Shown here: piece after piece, positions 1-6,497 of the stretch
Numbering within the stretch: position 1 is the first letter of the stretch
Layout of the letters: the number at the start of each line of letters is the position of its first letter
From: Anaerolineales bacterium
GTDB lineage: Bacteria > Chloroflexota > Anaerolineae > Anaerolineales > UBA4823
Assembly (NCBI GenBank): GCA_020853835.1
Contig: JADYYC010000464.1
Span: 1-10,434 of the forward strand
Direction: 5' to 3'
DNA: 10,434 bases
The notes under the pieces: generated by a model
The model's database searches: none
What the model was told of the DNA's origin: nothing
The model's input: only the letters and a program-made list of their open reading frames with translations
Translations under genes and position numbers: made by a program

Positions 1-867
1 ATCCGCGAAGGTTTGTTGGATCTGGTCAAAGCCTCGATCACAGGTTCAATCCTTGGAAACATCCTGCTGGTGATGGGGGCTGCGTTTCTCTTAGGCGGCT
101 TCAAAAACGGTATCCAGGTTTTCAACCACCGGAATATGGGTAGATACTCTATCTTATTGATCCTTGCGGTGATCGCGTTGGTGATCCCTTCGGTTCTAAG
201 CAGTTCGATTGGCCCTACGACATCGGTGAAAGTCGAGACGCTCAGTCTGGGCGTAGCGGTGATCATGATCCTGCTTTATGCGGCTGGCTTGATTTTCGGA
301 TTTCAGGCAGATGATGGCCCATTATCGCCTGCAGGAATTGCTGGCGCCTCGGATAAGAAAGCCAGCCCGAAAAGCGCTGAACCTGAGCCTTCTGGCCAGC
401 AAGCCTGGACGGTGCGAACTGCCCTGATCGTCCTCGGGATCTCAACGGTTGGGGTGGCATACATGAGCGAACTGCTTGTGGCTACGGTGGAGCCGGTTGT
501 GGCAAGCATGGGCGTCTCCGAGTTCTTCCTGGGTGTCATCCTGATCCCGATCATTGGAAATGTGGCCGAGCACCTGGTTGCAGTAAAAGCCGCCCTAAAG
601 AACGAAATGGATTTGAGCGTTGAAATCGCGATCGCCTCCAGCCTGCAAGTGGCATTGTTTGTCGCGCCTTTGCTGGTTTTTATCAGTCTCTTATTGGGCA
701 ACCCTCTTCAACTGATATTTAATGAATTCGAACTGTTGGCCTTGATTGTCGGTGTGATTATCGCGGCATTTGTGGCCCAAGATGGCGAGTCGAACTGGCT
801 CGAAGGCGCAGAGCTGCTGGCAGTTTATGTGATTCTGGCTCTGGCGTTCTTCTTGCTTCCCGTCTAG
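1..867 (+). CDS. cax: Calcium (cation)/proton antiporter, CaxA/ChaA type, 5'-truncated by window edge
   Basis: Inner-membrane antiporter that exports Ca2+ (or a related cation) in exchange for protons. The frame is open to base 1 and reads I-R-E-G-L-L-D-L-V-K-A-S before the hallmark segment SITGSILGN (about bases 34-60), which in this family lies well inside the protein. The TTG at 13 is therefore an internal Leu codon, not a start, and roughly 70-80 residues with the first GNATE-type motif lie outside the window. The second family motif, GNVAEH (bases 556-573), carries the conserved Glu expected to bind the cation. Several hydrophobic segments are visible, split by a charged, Pro/Ser/Lys-rich loop (about bases 310-410) that divides the two antiporter halves. 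The stop is 10 bases before the next gene, which suggests co-transcription. Ion specificity cannot be read from the sequence. Confidence 0.9.
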   Translation: MREGLLDLVKASITGSILGNILLVMGAAFLLGGFKNGIQVFNHRNMGRYSILLILAVIALVIPSVLSSSIGPTTSVKVETLSLGVAVIMILLYAAGLIFGFQADDGPLSPAGIAGASDKKASPKSAEPEPSGQQAWTVRTALIVLGISTVGVAYMSELLVATVEPVVASMGVSEFFLGVILIPIIGNVAEHLVAVKAALKNEMDLSVEIAIASSLQVALFVAPLLVFISLLLGNPLQLIFNEFELLALIVGVIIAAFVAQDGESNWLEGAELLAVYVILALAFFLLPV

Positions 868-877
868 GCGTGCCGAA

Positions 878-1393
878 ATGTCATATCAATTGAATCAACC
901 TGCCGATCGGAACCCACGACCCAAGATTCTTAGCCTGTGGGTGATCGCCGGTTCCGTGGGTATCGCGTGTGTCCTGCTCACAGTCACCCTCGTCGTCCTC
1001 ATCTCGGTGAGGCTGACCAGCTCCCATCAGGCGCTATCGACGGCTATTCTGGAAATCCAGCCGGCGGTTTTCCCGACCGCGACATCCGCAGAGGCTGTGA
1101 ACCCGCCCCCAAATGCCCTGGAAGCCACGCCAGAATCAACGCCAGCGGGGGAGGTTGCCGTTGGCGCGTATGTGCAGGTGACGGGCACCGGCGGGGACGG
1201 CCTGCGGGTGCGTGACCAACCCGGCTTGAGCGGGAAGGTTCTGTTTGTCGGCAGCGAGGCCGAGATTTTCGAAGTGGATGATGGGCCAGTTGAAACAGAC
1301 GGTTATGTCTGGTGGCATTTGAAAGGGCCTTACGACCCGTCCCGCGAGGGATGGGCGGTGGCGAGCTTTTTGGCAGTTGTTCAAAATCCATAA
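878..1393 (+). CDS. Membrane-anchored protein with C-terminal SH3-like domain
   Basis: A 171-residue protein in three parts. A short polar N-terminus is followed by one hydrophobic segment (about residues 19-45) that should anchor it in the membrane. A Pro/Thr/Ala-rich linker (about 62-92) follows, then a bacterial SH3-like domain (about 94-168) with the typical GLRVRDQPGLSGKVL opening and a GWAVASFL close. Such domains commonly bind peptidoglycan or cell-surface polymers, so an extracytoplasmic position is expected. The ATG at 878 is 10 bases after the antiporter stop, with only a weak purine-rich stretch ahead of it, as is usual for a downstream gene translated from an operon mRNA. No catalytic domain is seen. 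The precise role is unknown, and a link to the antiporter is only positional. Confidence 0.75.
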   Translation: MSYQLNQPADRNPRPKILSLWVIAGSVGIACVLLTVTLVVLISVRLTSSHQALSTAILEIQPAVFPTATSAEAVNPPPNALEATPESTPAGEVAVGAYVQVTGTGGDGLRVRDQPGLSGKVLFVGSEAEIFEVDDGPVETDGYVWWHLKGPYDPSREGWAVASFLAVVQNP

Positions 1394-1398
1394 TGTTC

Positions 1399-1403
1399 GA
1401 GGG
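1399..1403 (+). promoter_or_regulatory. Ribosome binding site of the DUF971 gene
   Basis: GAGGG lies 2 bases before the ATG at 1406 and 5 bases before the second ATG at 1409. The spacing favours initiation at the second ATG, which would remove one Met from the product. Confidence 0.5.
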
Positions 1404-1405
1404 TA

Positions 1406-1753
1406 ATGATGAATTTGAAACCTGTAAATATCACCGCCGATAGAACTGCGGCTACTCTGATTATTCGATGGAGCGACGGGCACGAGAGCCGCTATCCCTT
1501 CGCCGTGTTGAGGGCGGCCTGCCCTTGCGCGGAGTGTCGAGGCGGGCATGCAAATATGAGCGCGCAGCCCGACCCCCAAGCCTTCGAGGCGCTCCTGGAA
1601 GATACCCCCGCCAACCGGTTGAAAAACGTAGAGGCTGTCGGCAGTTACGCCATCACAATTGAATGGGAAGATGGGCATCATTTTGGCATTTATAACTGGG
1701 ATTACTTAAGGGCGCTCTGTCCATGCCCGATTTGCAGGGGTAAGGCGGAATAA
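1406..1753 (+). CDS. DUF971 (GBBH-like N-terminal domain) protein with two CPCxxC motifs
   Basis: A small stand-alone DUF971 protein of 115 residues (114 if it starts at the better-spaced ATG at 1409). The family is the N-terminal domain of gamma-butyrobetaine hydroxylase and is also found fused to Mrp/NBP35-type iron-sulfur carriers and plant HCF101. The fold signature repeats twice: a WSDGHES strand (residues 22-28) and a WEDGHHFGIYNWDYLR segment (87-102). The first cysteine triplet, CPCAEC (39-44), with His91 or His92, matches the Cys3His zinc site known from human gamma-butyrobetaine hydroxylase. A second triplet, CPCPIC (105-110), follows near the C-terminus. No oxygenase domain follows, so this is not an enzyme of that class. 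A role in metal or Fe-S handling is an inference from domain partners. It sits 12 bases after the SH3 gene, at the end of the + strand operon. Confidence 0.82.
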   Translation: MMNLKPVNITADRTAATLIIRWSDGHESRYPFAVLRAACPCAECRGGHANMSAQPDPQAFEALLEDTPANRLKNVEAVGSYAITIEWEDGHHFGIYNWDYLRALCPCPICRGKAE

Positions 1754-1784
1754 AAAAAGCCGGGAGGCGCGGCGCTTCCCGGCT
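1752..1784 (-). terminator. Rho-independent terminator for the - strand signalling operon
   Basis: AGCCGGGA (1758-1765) pairs with TCCCGGCT (1777-1784). The stem extends inward through a G-U and further G-C pairs to a 3-5 base loop. On the - strand the stem is followed directly by seven T residues (1758 to 1752), the classic intrinsic terminator form, 18 bases after the stop of the LuxR-type regulator. On the + strand no T-run follows, so for the converging DUF971 transcript the hairpin would be at best a weak terminator or a 3'-end stabiliser. Confidence 0.9.
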
Positions 1785-1801
1785 CAATCACGGTAAAAAG
1801 T

Positions 1802-2470
1802 TTATAGATAATCGCGCAGGTTGTGTTCTACCGCATAGGCGGCAGCTTCGGCCCGATTGCTGACCCCCAGCTTTGAAAGAATGCTGCTGACGTAATTGCG
1901 GACGGTCCCTTCCCCCAGGAATAGAGCCTTTGCAATTTCGCGGTTGGTCTTCCCTTCCGAAACCAGCAGCAGGACGTGTTTTTCTTGCTGAGTTAACGCC
2001 GCAAATGCCGATGCTTCTTCTTCCTTTGCCGCTTTGCGAACCTCCTGGAAGATGCGTTGGGTAACCGCCGGGTCGAGGAGCGCTTCACCCCGCCCAACGG
2101 CCTCGATGGCTCTCATCAGGTCTTCCCCGCCAATTTGTTTGAGCACGTATCCGGCGGCGCCGGCTCGAATAGCGGAGAAAAGCATCTCGTCTTCGGCGTA
2201 GGAGGTCAACATGATGACCTTGGAGTTGGGGAAGCGCTCCGCGATCTCCTCGCAGGCTTCAATGCCAGACCCACCAGGCAGGCGGATATCCATCACCACG
2301 ACATCCGGATTCAGCGTTTCGACCTTTTCGATGGCTTCACGCGCGGTGCTGGCTTCGGCGACCACCTCGAAGTTGGGGTGGCGCTCTAATAACGCCTTAA
2401 GACCTAACCGGACGATCTCATGATCGTCCACCAACAGAATACGCTGTTTTGCAGATTGGGTTCCGTCCAT
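1802..2470 (-). CDS. NarL/LuxR-family response regulator
   Basis: Two-domain transcription regulator, 222 residues from the ATG at 2470. The receiver domain (about 10-125) shows the acidic pair D15-D16, phospho-acceptor D61 in VVVMDIRLPG, T89 and K111. The C-terminal LuxR-type helix-turn-helix (about 158-222) shows LTQQEKHVLLLVSEG, TNREIAKALFLGEGTVRNYVSSILSKLGV and an alanine-rich last helix. A TTG start 12 codons upstream (2506) is possible but unlikely: those bases form the -35 box of a near-consensus promoter, the extra residues lack family similarity, and there is no Shine-Dalgarno there. This is the last gene of the cluster, 51 bases after the OmpR-type regulator, and it ends at a strong terminator. 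No cognate histidine kinase is in the window, so its phospho-donor is unknown. Confidence 0.93.
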   Translation of the reverse strand: MDGTQSAKQRILLVDDHEIVRLGLKALLERHPNFEVVAEASTAREAIEKVETLNPDVVVMDIRLPGGSGIEACEEIAERFPNSKVIMLTSYAEDEMLFSAIRAGAAGYVLKQIGGEDLMRAIEAVGRGEALLDPAVTQRIFQEVRKAAKEEEASAFAALTQQEKHVLLLVSEGKTNREIAKALFLGEGTVRNYVSSILSKLGVSNRAEAAAYAVEHNLRDYL

Positions 2471-2477
2471 CTCAGCG

Positions 2478-2506
2478 AGTATAGTCGATCCTGATTTGAC
2501 TGACAA
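2478..2506 (-). promoter_or_regulatory. Near-consensus promoter for a leaderless mRNA of the LuxR-type regulator
   Basis: On the - strand, TTGTCA (2506-2501) and TATACT (2483-2478) each match the sigma-70 consensus at five of six positions and are separated by exactly 17 bases. The -10 box ends 7 bases before the A of the ATG at 2470, so the expected transcription start is at or within a base of the start codon. No Shine-Dalgarno sequence precedes the ATG. Together these point to a leaderless transcript and separate expression of the last regulator from the rest of the operon. Confidence 0.75.
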
Positions 2507-2521
2507 GCCCGGAAAATCGGA

Positions 2522-3265
2522 TTATTCCGGGGCGGTTTTGTCTTCGAGCGCTTTGCGCCGGAAATCTACAAATCGATATCCGACGCCGCGCTCGGTGAGG
2601 ATATATTTCGGGTTCGAGGGGTCCTTTTCCAGTTTCTTGCGCAGGTAGTTTATGTACAACCGGACGTAGTGGGGTTCGTCCTGATATTCGTAGCCCCAGA
2701 CCTTGGCCAGGATCTGGTCGTGCGTCACGACCCAGCCCGCATTTTGAACGAGGTGATAAAGCAGTCGGTATTCGGTGGGACGCAGGTTTACCAGGTTTCC
2801 ATCCACCCAGACTTCGCGCCGGTCGAAGTCGATCTTAAGACGGTCATCCACTTCGATCAGTCCGTGGGTTGTGCCGGTTGCCATCTCAGTGCGGCGCAGC
2901 ACAGCCCGCACCCGGCTCACCAGTTCGCGCGGGCTGAATGGTTTGGTGATGTAGTCATCCGCGCCCAGCTCCAGACCACGCACCCGGTCATCTTCTTCGC
3001 CCTTTGCCGTCAGCATAATTACGGGTGTGGCGCTTGTCTCCCGGATGATGCGCAGCACCTCAAATCCATCGATATCGGGCATCATCACGTCCAGCAAGAC
3101 CAGATCTGGCATGGCGCTGCGGACTTTGTTAATCGCCTGCGTTCCGTTGAACGCTTCAATCACTCGAAAGCCATCATGCTCGAGGTTCAAACGGATAAAT
3201 CTGACCATCCGCTCTTCGTCGTCGACCACGAGGATTTTTCGATCTCGAAACTGATTGTCCAACAT
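2522..3265 (-). CDS. OmpR/PhoB-family response regulator
   Basis: A 247-residue transcription regulator. The receiver domain (about 8-122) has acidic residues D15-D16, phospho-acceptor D59 in LVLLDVMMPD, T87 and K108 in the YITKPFSPREL motif. The winged-helix DNA-binding domain (about 136-236) is complete: LRPTEYRLLYHLVQNAG, VWGYEYQDEPHYVRLYINYLRKKLE and ILTERGVGYRF. A short charged tail follows. The ATG at 3265 is supported by GGGAG about 8 bases ahead and lies 5 bases after the stop of the 80-residue gene, so it belongs to the kinase operon. All phosphorylation residues are intact, so it should accept phosphate from a histidine kinase, but none is encoded here. Placement with a Ser/Thr kinase suggests possible cross-regulation, which is inference. 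Confidence 0.94.
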   Translation of the reverse strand: MLDNQFRDRKILVVDDEERMVRFIRLNLEHDGFRVIEAFNGTQAINKVRSAMPDLVLLDVMMPDIDGFEVLRIIRETSATPVIMLTAKGEEDDRVRGLELGADDYITKPFSPRELVSRVRAVLRRTEMATGTTHGLIEVDDRLKIDFDRREVWVDGNLVNLRPTEYRLLYHLVQNAGWVVTHDQILAKVWGYEYQDEPHYVRLYINYLRKKLEKDPSNPKYILTERGVGYRFVDFRRKALEDKTAPE

Positions 3266-3270
3266 CCCTG

Positions 3271-3513
3271 CTACTCCCGCACAAAGCCGATGATCTCTTC
3301 TTCGAGCCCTTCACCCATGACCTCGATAAAGTTGATCCGGTCAAGCGGCCATACGACTTTGGTGGTGTTCTCCGCAATGAAGTGCACATCTTTACCGTCC
3401 ATGCGCCGGACGTTGGAAACGACAACCAGGGTTGAATTTGCTGCTGGAAGTTCCTCGGTTTCACCGACAATTGGATCGGAATTCATGATGTGAAGTACCA
3501 GAGTATAGGTCAT
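3271..3513 (-). CDS. Conserved-looking 80-residue protein of unknown function
   Basis: I do not recognise a named family. The product is short, acidic at the ends and seems beta-rich: alternating hydrophobic strands TYTLVLHIM (2-10), STLVVVSNVRR (27-37) and VVWPLDRINFIEVM (53-66), separated by turns such as MDGKD. The layout could fit a small barrel (SH3- or Sm-like), but that is a guess from the strand pattern. Expression as a real gene is well supported. The ATG at 3513 follows the TGA of the FHA gene with no gap. A GGAGG (3523-3519) inside the end of that gene is 5 bases ahead. The stop is 5 bases before the next gene. It has no signal peptide or membrane segment. Its place between the FHA protein and a response regulator suggests an adaptor or regulatory subunit. 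Confidence 0.75.
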   Translation of the reverse strand: MTYTLVLHIMNSDPIVGETEELPAANSTLVVVSNVRRMDGKDVHFIAENTTKVVWPLDRINFIEVMGEGLEEEIIGFVRE

Positions 3514-4065
3514 TCAAACCTCCATAGAGTTCGTTCGTGGCTTCATGTCTTTTGTAATCACTTCAATACGCATTCTACCAAGAGTGATCACATCGCCGTT
3601 CTTCAATGGGTGGGGCGAATAAGGCTCCAGTTTTGTTTCGTTCACGCTCGTCCCATTTGAAGATCCGAGATCGCTAATTAAAATCTGGTTTCCAAACAGG
3701 CGGATCGCGGCGTGCATGCGCGACACACCCGACTGAAAAGCCTTGTATTTTCCCAGGTCGATATCCGGGATCATCGGCTGGCCTTCGCTGGACCTGCCAA
3801 TGATCACCTCCCCTTCTTCCATGATTGGAATATACACGTCAAGACCCGACAGGTGAAGCGTGACAAGCGCATCGGAAGAAGGAGCATAACCCAACCCGGA
3901 TGAGTAGAGCGGCTGCCGGCTTGTTGGATACAAACCTGCCTCAGAGTTCACATCAATCCGGGATGTTTTTTTCTCTTCACTTTCAATCAGCAACTGCGAA
4001 CCGCATTCTTTGCAGAATAGAGCGCCTTCCAGTTCTTTATTCCCACAATGAGGACATGTGATCAA
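3514..4065 (-). CDS. Zinc ribbon + FHA domain protein
   Basis: Likely phospho-threonine reader of the kinase/phosphatase pair. An N-terminal zinc ribbon has two CxxC pairs, C4/C7 and C18/C21 (CPHCG and CKECG). A polar linker with Ser/Thr residues (about 30-65) leads to an FHA domain (about 68-171). The phosphopeptide-binding residues are present: G90-R91, S115-R116 and H118 in SRMHAA, the SDLGSSNGTSVN loop (131-142), and NGDVITLG (156-163). The start is the TTG at 4065, which overlaps the TGA of the J/VWA gene as TTGA. GAGGT (4074-4070) lies just ahead, and the first zinc-binding Cys is residue 4, leaving no room for a later start. No ATG or GTG in frame lies immediately upstream. Ser/Thr residues in the linker could be kinase targets, as in GarA-type FHA proteins, but this is inference. 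Confidence 0.92.
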   Translation of the reverse strand: MITCPHCGNKELEGALFCKECGSQLLIESEEKKTSRIDVNSEAGLYPTSRQPLYSSGLGYAPSSDALVTLHLSGLDVYIPIMEEGEVIIGRSSEGQPMIPDIDLGKYKAFQSGVSRMHAAIRLFGNQILISDLGSSNGTSVNETKLEPYSPHPLKNGDVITLGRMRIEVITKDMKPRTNSMEV

Positions 4066-5540
4066 GATGACCTCACTTCCTTTGCTTTTCGAGGCAGCAT
4101 GAGTGAGCGAGTGGCATATTTAATCGCCTTTTCTCCTTCTGGGCTTAACATGCTTGTTTGTTGGATTCTCTCTGCCTCCATGAGCGCAGTTTGAGCCAGA
4201 TCCTTCTCTCCGATTGAAAGAAATTGCGTTGCCAGCCGTTGCAGTCTGGAACTGGCTTCGTCGACGTTTCCTGCCGAAGCCTCCTGGCGAGCTCGCTCTT
4301 GCATTCGATACAATGTGATGTGCGTGAGCGCCTGAATGATCTCCTGGGGAGGCATTTCTTTTTTATCCAGGCTGCCGACGATACGGCTCAACGTCACGGG
4401 AATGCGATGCGTGGTCCCTGGGTCTGATGGAAGGATCAGGTTGACTGTCCCATTTGCGATTTCTCGCCGGTACAAATCCTCATCGATGGGCTGGACAATA
4501 AACTCCAGCAAAATAGATAGGTTGGTGTCACGCAAAATAGTGCCCAGGTTAATTTGTTCCGAGGCAGTCAGCGGGGCGGCCTCGGGTTGTATACGATATA
4601 TTCCTCCAAGCGCCACGCGTGGCGCGGTCTTTAGCTTTAGAAAAACCCGCTCAGCAAAGACCTGGTTCAGACTGTTGAATTTTTCGTGCATCAATTTGCG
4701 CAGATCGCTGGTTTTCGAAATGTAGTAGGTATTTCCCCCCGCGATCTGGGTCAAATTGTCGAGGAAATCGTCATTCCAATCGGAACCGATGCCAAGCGCG
4801 GTGATGCGCACCCCTTGCGAGGCAGCCCGGTTGGCGAGGTCGAGACAGGCTAAATCATCACCGTATGTGTGTCCATCAGTGATAAGGATTATGTGGTTGA
4901 CGAGCGCCCGGTTCTGGTTCCACTGGATCTGTTGAAAACCCGCTTCCAACCCCTGGTAGATTTCCGTCCCTCCGCTGGCCTGGATGAAATGGATCTGCGC
5001 TTCGAGCGACCGGTGATCAGGGTAGCGTTTGGCTGGCAAGACCACCTCCGCCCGATCGCTGAAAGTGACGAGGCTCAACACGTCGTCTTCTTTGGATTGG
5101 CGGATGAACTCGATCGCGGCGGCTTTAACCGTGTCCAGGCGCTCGCCCTGCATGGAAGTCGAGCGGTCAATCACAAGGCAAAAATTGAGTGTGGGGTTTA
5201 CCTGCGAGGCGAATTTGGATGAGACAGAATAATCCAGGTAGACGTATAGTAATTGTGGTTCCTTCAGGTCCGGCAACCTGGAGCGGCTGTACAGCACATT
5301 CTCCAGGATAGGCGCGTCGCTCTCCTGGACAAGTTTGTGGTCATAATCTTTGCGACGTGATGGGTTAATAAGCGTTTCAAAAGCTTCTTTGAGGTTCAGA
5401 AACTGTGTGTTTGCCCCAGGAGAATGGTTGATATCTGGATGTTGGCGGAGGGAGAGCTCTCGATAGGCGCGCCGAATTTCCTCTTGTGTCGCTTCTTTTG
5501 GTAATCCCAGGATCTCATAATAACTGGGCTTTGAGGACAT
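4062..5540 (-). CDS. J-domain + von Willebrand factor A (VWA) domain fusion protein
   Basis: A 492-residue soluble fusion. The N-terminal J-domain (about 5-70) has the HPD motif (H34-P35-D36) required to stimulate DnaK/Hsp70 ATPase, but no Gly/Phe-rich region or DnaJ zinc fingers, so it is a class III (DnaJC-like) J protein. A VWA domain (about 118-295) follows with an intact metal-dependent adhesion site: DRSTS (D125, S127, S129), T192 in GGTEIYQGL and D222 in ITDGHTYGDD. The last 190 residues hold a beta-rich part (about 300-390) and a helical, Ala/Gln/Glu-rich part (about 400-480), as in many bacterial VWA proteins, with no known enzyme motif. The ATG at 5540 is 9 bases after the PP2C stop, and the end overlaps the FHA gene by 4 bases. 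A role in recruiting Hsp70 to, or assembling, metal-bound complexes under kinase control is inference. Confidence 0.92.
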   Translation of the reverse strand: MSSKPSYYEILGLPKEATQEEIRRAYRELSLRQHPDINHSPGANTQFLNLKEAFETLINPSRRKDYDHKLVQESDAPILENVLYSRSRLPDLKEPQLLYVYLDYSVSSKFASQVNPTLNFCLVIDRSTSMQGERLDTVKAAAIEFIRQSKEDDVLSLVTFSDRAEVVLPAKRYPDHRSLEAQIHFIQASGGTEIYQGLEAGFQQIQWNQNRALVNHIILITDGHTYGDDLACLDLANRAASQGVRITALGIGSDWNDDFLDNLTQIAGGNTYYISKTSDLRKLMHEKFNSLNQVFAERVFLKLKTAPRVALGGIYRIQPEAAPLTASEQINLGTILRDTNLSILLEFIVQPIDEDLYRREIANGTVNLILPSDPGTTHRIPVTLSRIVGSLDKKEMPPQEIIQALTHITLYRMQERARQEASAGNVDEASSRLQRLATQFLSIGEKDLAQTALMEAERIQQTSMLSPEGEKAIKYATRSLMLPRKAKEVRSS

Positions 5541-5549
5541 ATGGTCCGC

Positions 5550-6479
5550 TCAATCAGAGAAATCTGGCAGTTGTATCAGGATGGCCGAAATGTTATCCGG
5601 TCCTCCAGCGGTATTTGCGGCGCTTACCAATCGCTGGCAGGCGCTGTCTGGCGAGGGGGAGGCTTGGATGATGCGCACCATTTCATCTTGAGGCACCAGG
5701 CCCCAGAGGCCATCCGAACACAGCAGAAGGTGCCCGCTCTCGGGTACGGTGGTGGTGCTGATATCGGGAGTGAATGGCTCTCCCTGACCCAGCGCACGGT
5801 AGAGCACATTTCGTTGTGGGTGAACGGAGGCTTCTTGTTCGGTCAGATGGCCCAACTCCATCATGCGCTTCACCAGAGAATGATCGCGGGTGAGGATCTC
5901 GATCTTTCCCTGACCATTGACAGCATAAGCCCGGCAGTCGCCCACGTGAGCGATCGACATGTGCTTATCCAGGATCAACACAGCCGTCAGGGTTGTCCCG
6001 CTTCCCGGAGATTCTTTCGTGATCGTTCGGTGGGCGGTCATAACGCTGGTTTCGAGGATTTCTTGAATTCCTTCTTCTGGCGGGGTCGGGTGGATATCCA
6101 TGAAACCAAGCATGATTTTCTGGATCACCTCTCGCGCCACAACTCTGACCGCCAAACCGCTTGCGACCTCTCCATGTTTGTGCCCACCCATTCCGTCGGC
6201 AACGATGAACAAACCAACTGGCACGTAACTGTCCTGGTTAGAGAAAAGCGTGGAATATACCAGGATGGCGTCTTCGTTGTGATCGCGAAGTCTTCCTACC
6301 GATTGAGCGCACCCGGCGATCAACTGTGGCAGTCTGGACTGTTCAGCCGCTACAGGTGGTTGAACGACTGCACGGATTTTCTCATCTGGTATTGGAATGG
6401 TGTCAGCTTCCCCATCATGCAGGCTGCTTTGAGGTTCGTCTTTTTGAAATCCCAGGATTTTTCCGATTTTTCTGAGCAA
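5550..6479 (-). CDS. PP2C-family Ser/Thr protein phosphatase
   Basis: Metal-dependent phosphatase of 309 residues, expected to reverse phosphorylation by the kinase encoded just upstream. All main PP2C motifs are present in order: RDHNEDA (65-71), VADGMGGHKHGEVAS (93-107, metal-binding D95), SGTTLTAVLI (160-169), AHVGDCRAY (177-185), LTRDHSLV (196-203), LLCSDGLWG (252-260, D256) and GGPDNIS (292-298, D295). The first 50 residues are a charged linker outside the catalytic fold. There is no transmembrane segment, unlike PrpC/PstP-type enzymes with membrane anchors. The start is TTG at 6479, backed by a strong Shine-Dalgarno AGGAAGG (6492-6486) with a 6-base spacer. The gap to the kinase stop is 18 bases and to the J/VWA gene 9 bases, so the three should be co-transcribed. 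Confidence 0.95.
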   Translation of the reverse strand: MLRKIGKILGFQKDEPQSSLHDGEADTIPIPDEKIRAVVQPPVAAEQSRLPQLIAGCAQSVGRLRDHNEDAILVYSTLFSNQDSYVPVGLFIVADGMGGHKHGEVASGLAVRVVAREVIQKIMLGFMDIHPTPPEEGIQEILETSVMTAHRTITKESPGSGTTLTAVLILDKHMSIAHVGDCRAYAVNGQGKIEILTRDHSLVKRMMELGHLTEQEASVHPQRNVLYRALGQGEPFTPDISTTTVPESGHLLLCSDGLWGLVPQDEMVRIIQASPSPDSACQRLVSAANTAGGPDNISAILIQLPDFSD

Positions 6480-6485
6480 TCGCGA

Positions 6486-6492
6486 CCTTCCT
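6486..6492 (-). promoter_or_regulatory. Strong ribosome binding site that fixes the TTG start of the PP2C gene
   Basis: AGGAAGG read on the - strand from 6492 to 6486, 6 bases before the TTG at 6479. It is the best Shine-Dalgarno match near the gene and supports the non-ATG start. Confidence 0.7.
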
Positions 6493-6497
6493 GTTGA

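Noticed and set aside
1370..1394. TTGGCA and CATAAT upstream of the DUF971 gene as a private promoter
   Set aside because: The spacing is only 13 bases, too short for a sigma-70 promoter, and the gene is 12 bases behind its neighbour.
2669..3493. A 274-codon open frame on the + strand opposite the OmpR-type regulator and the 80-residue gene
   Set aside because: It spans two well-supported genes, starts without a ribosome binding site and has no recognisable domain.
5541..6497. A 318-codon open frame on the + strand opposite the PP2C gene
   Set aside because: It mirrors a gene with every PP2C motif. Its translation is rich in His, Arg, Trp and Gln with no domain pattern, as expected of an antisense shadow.
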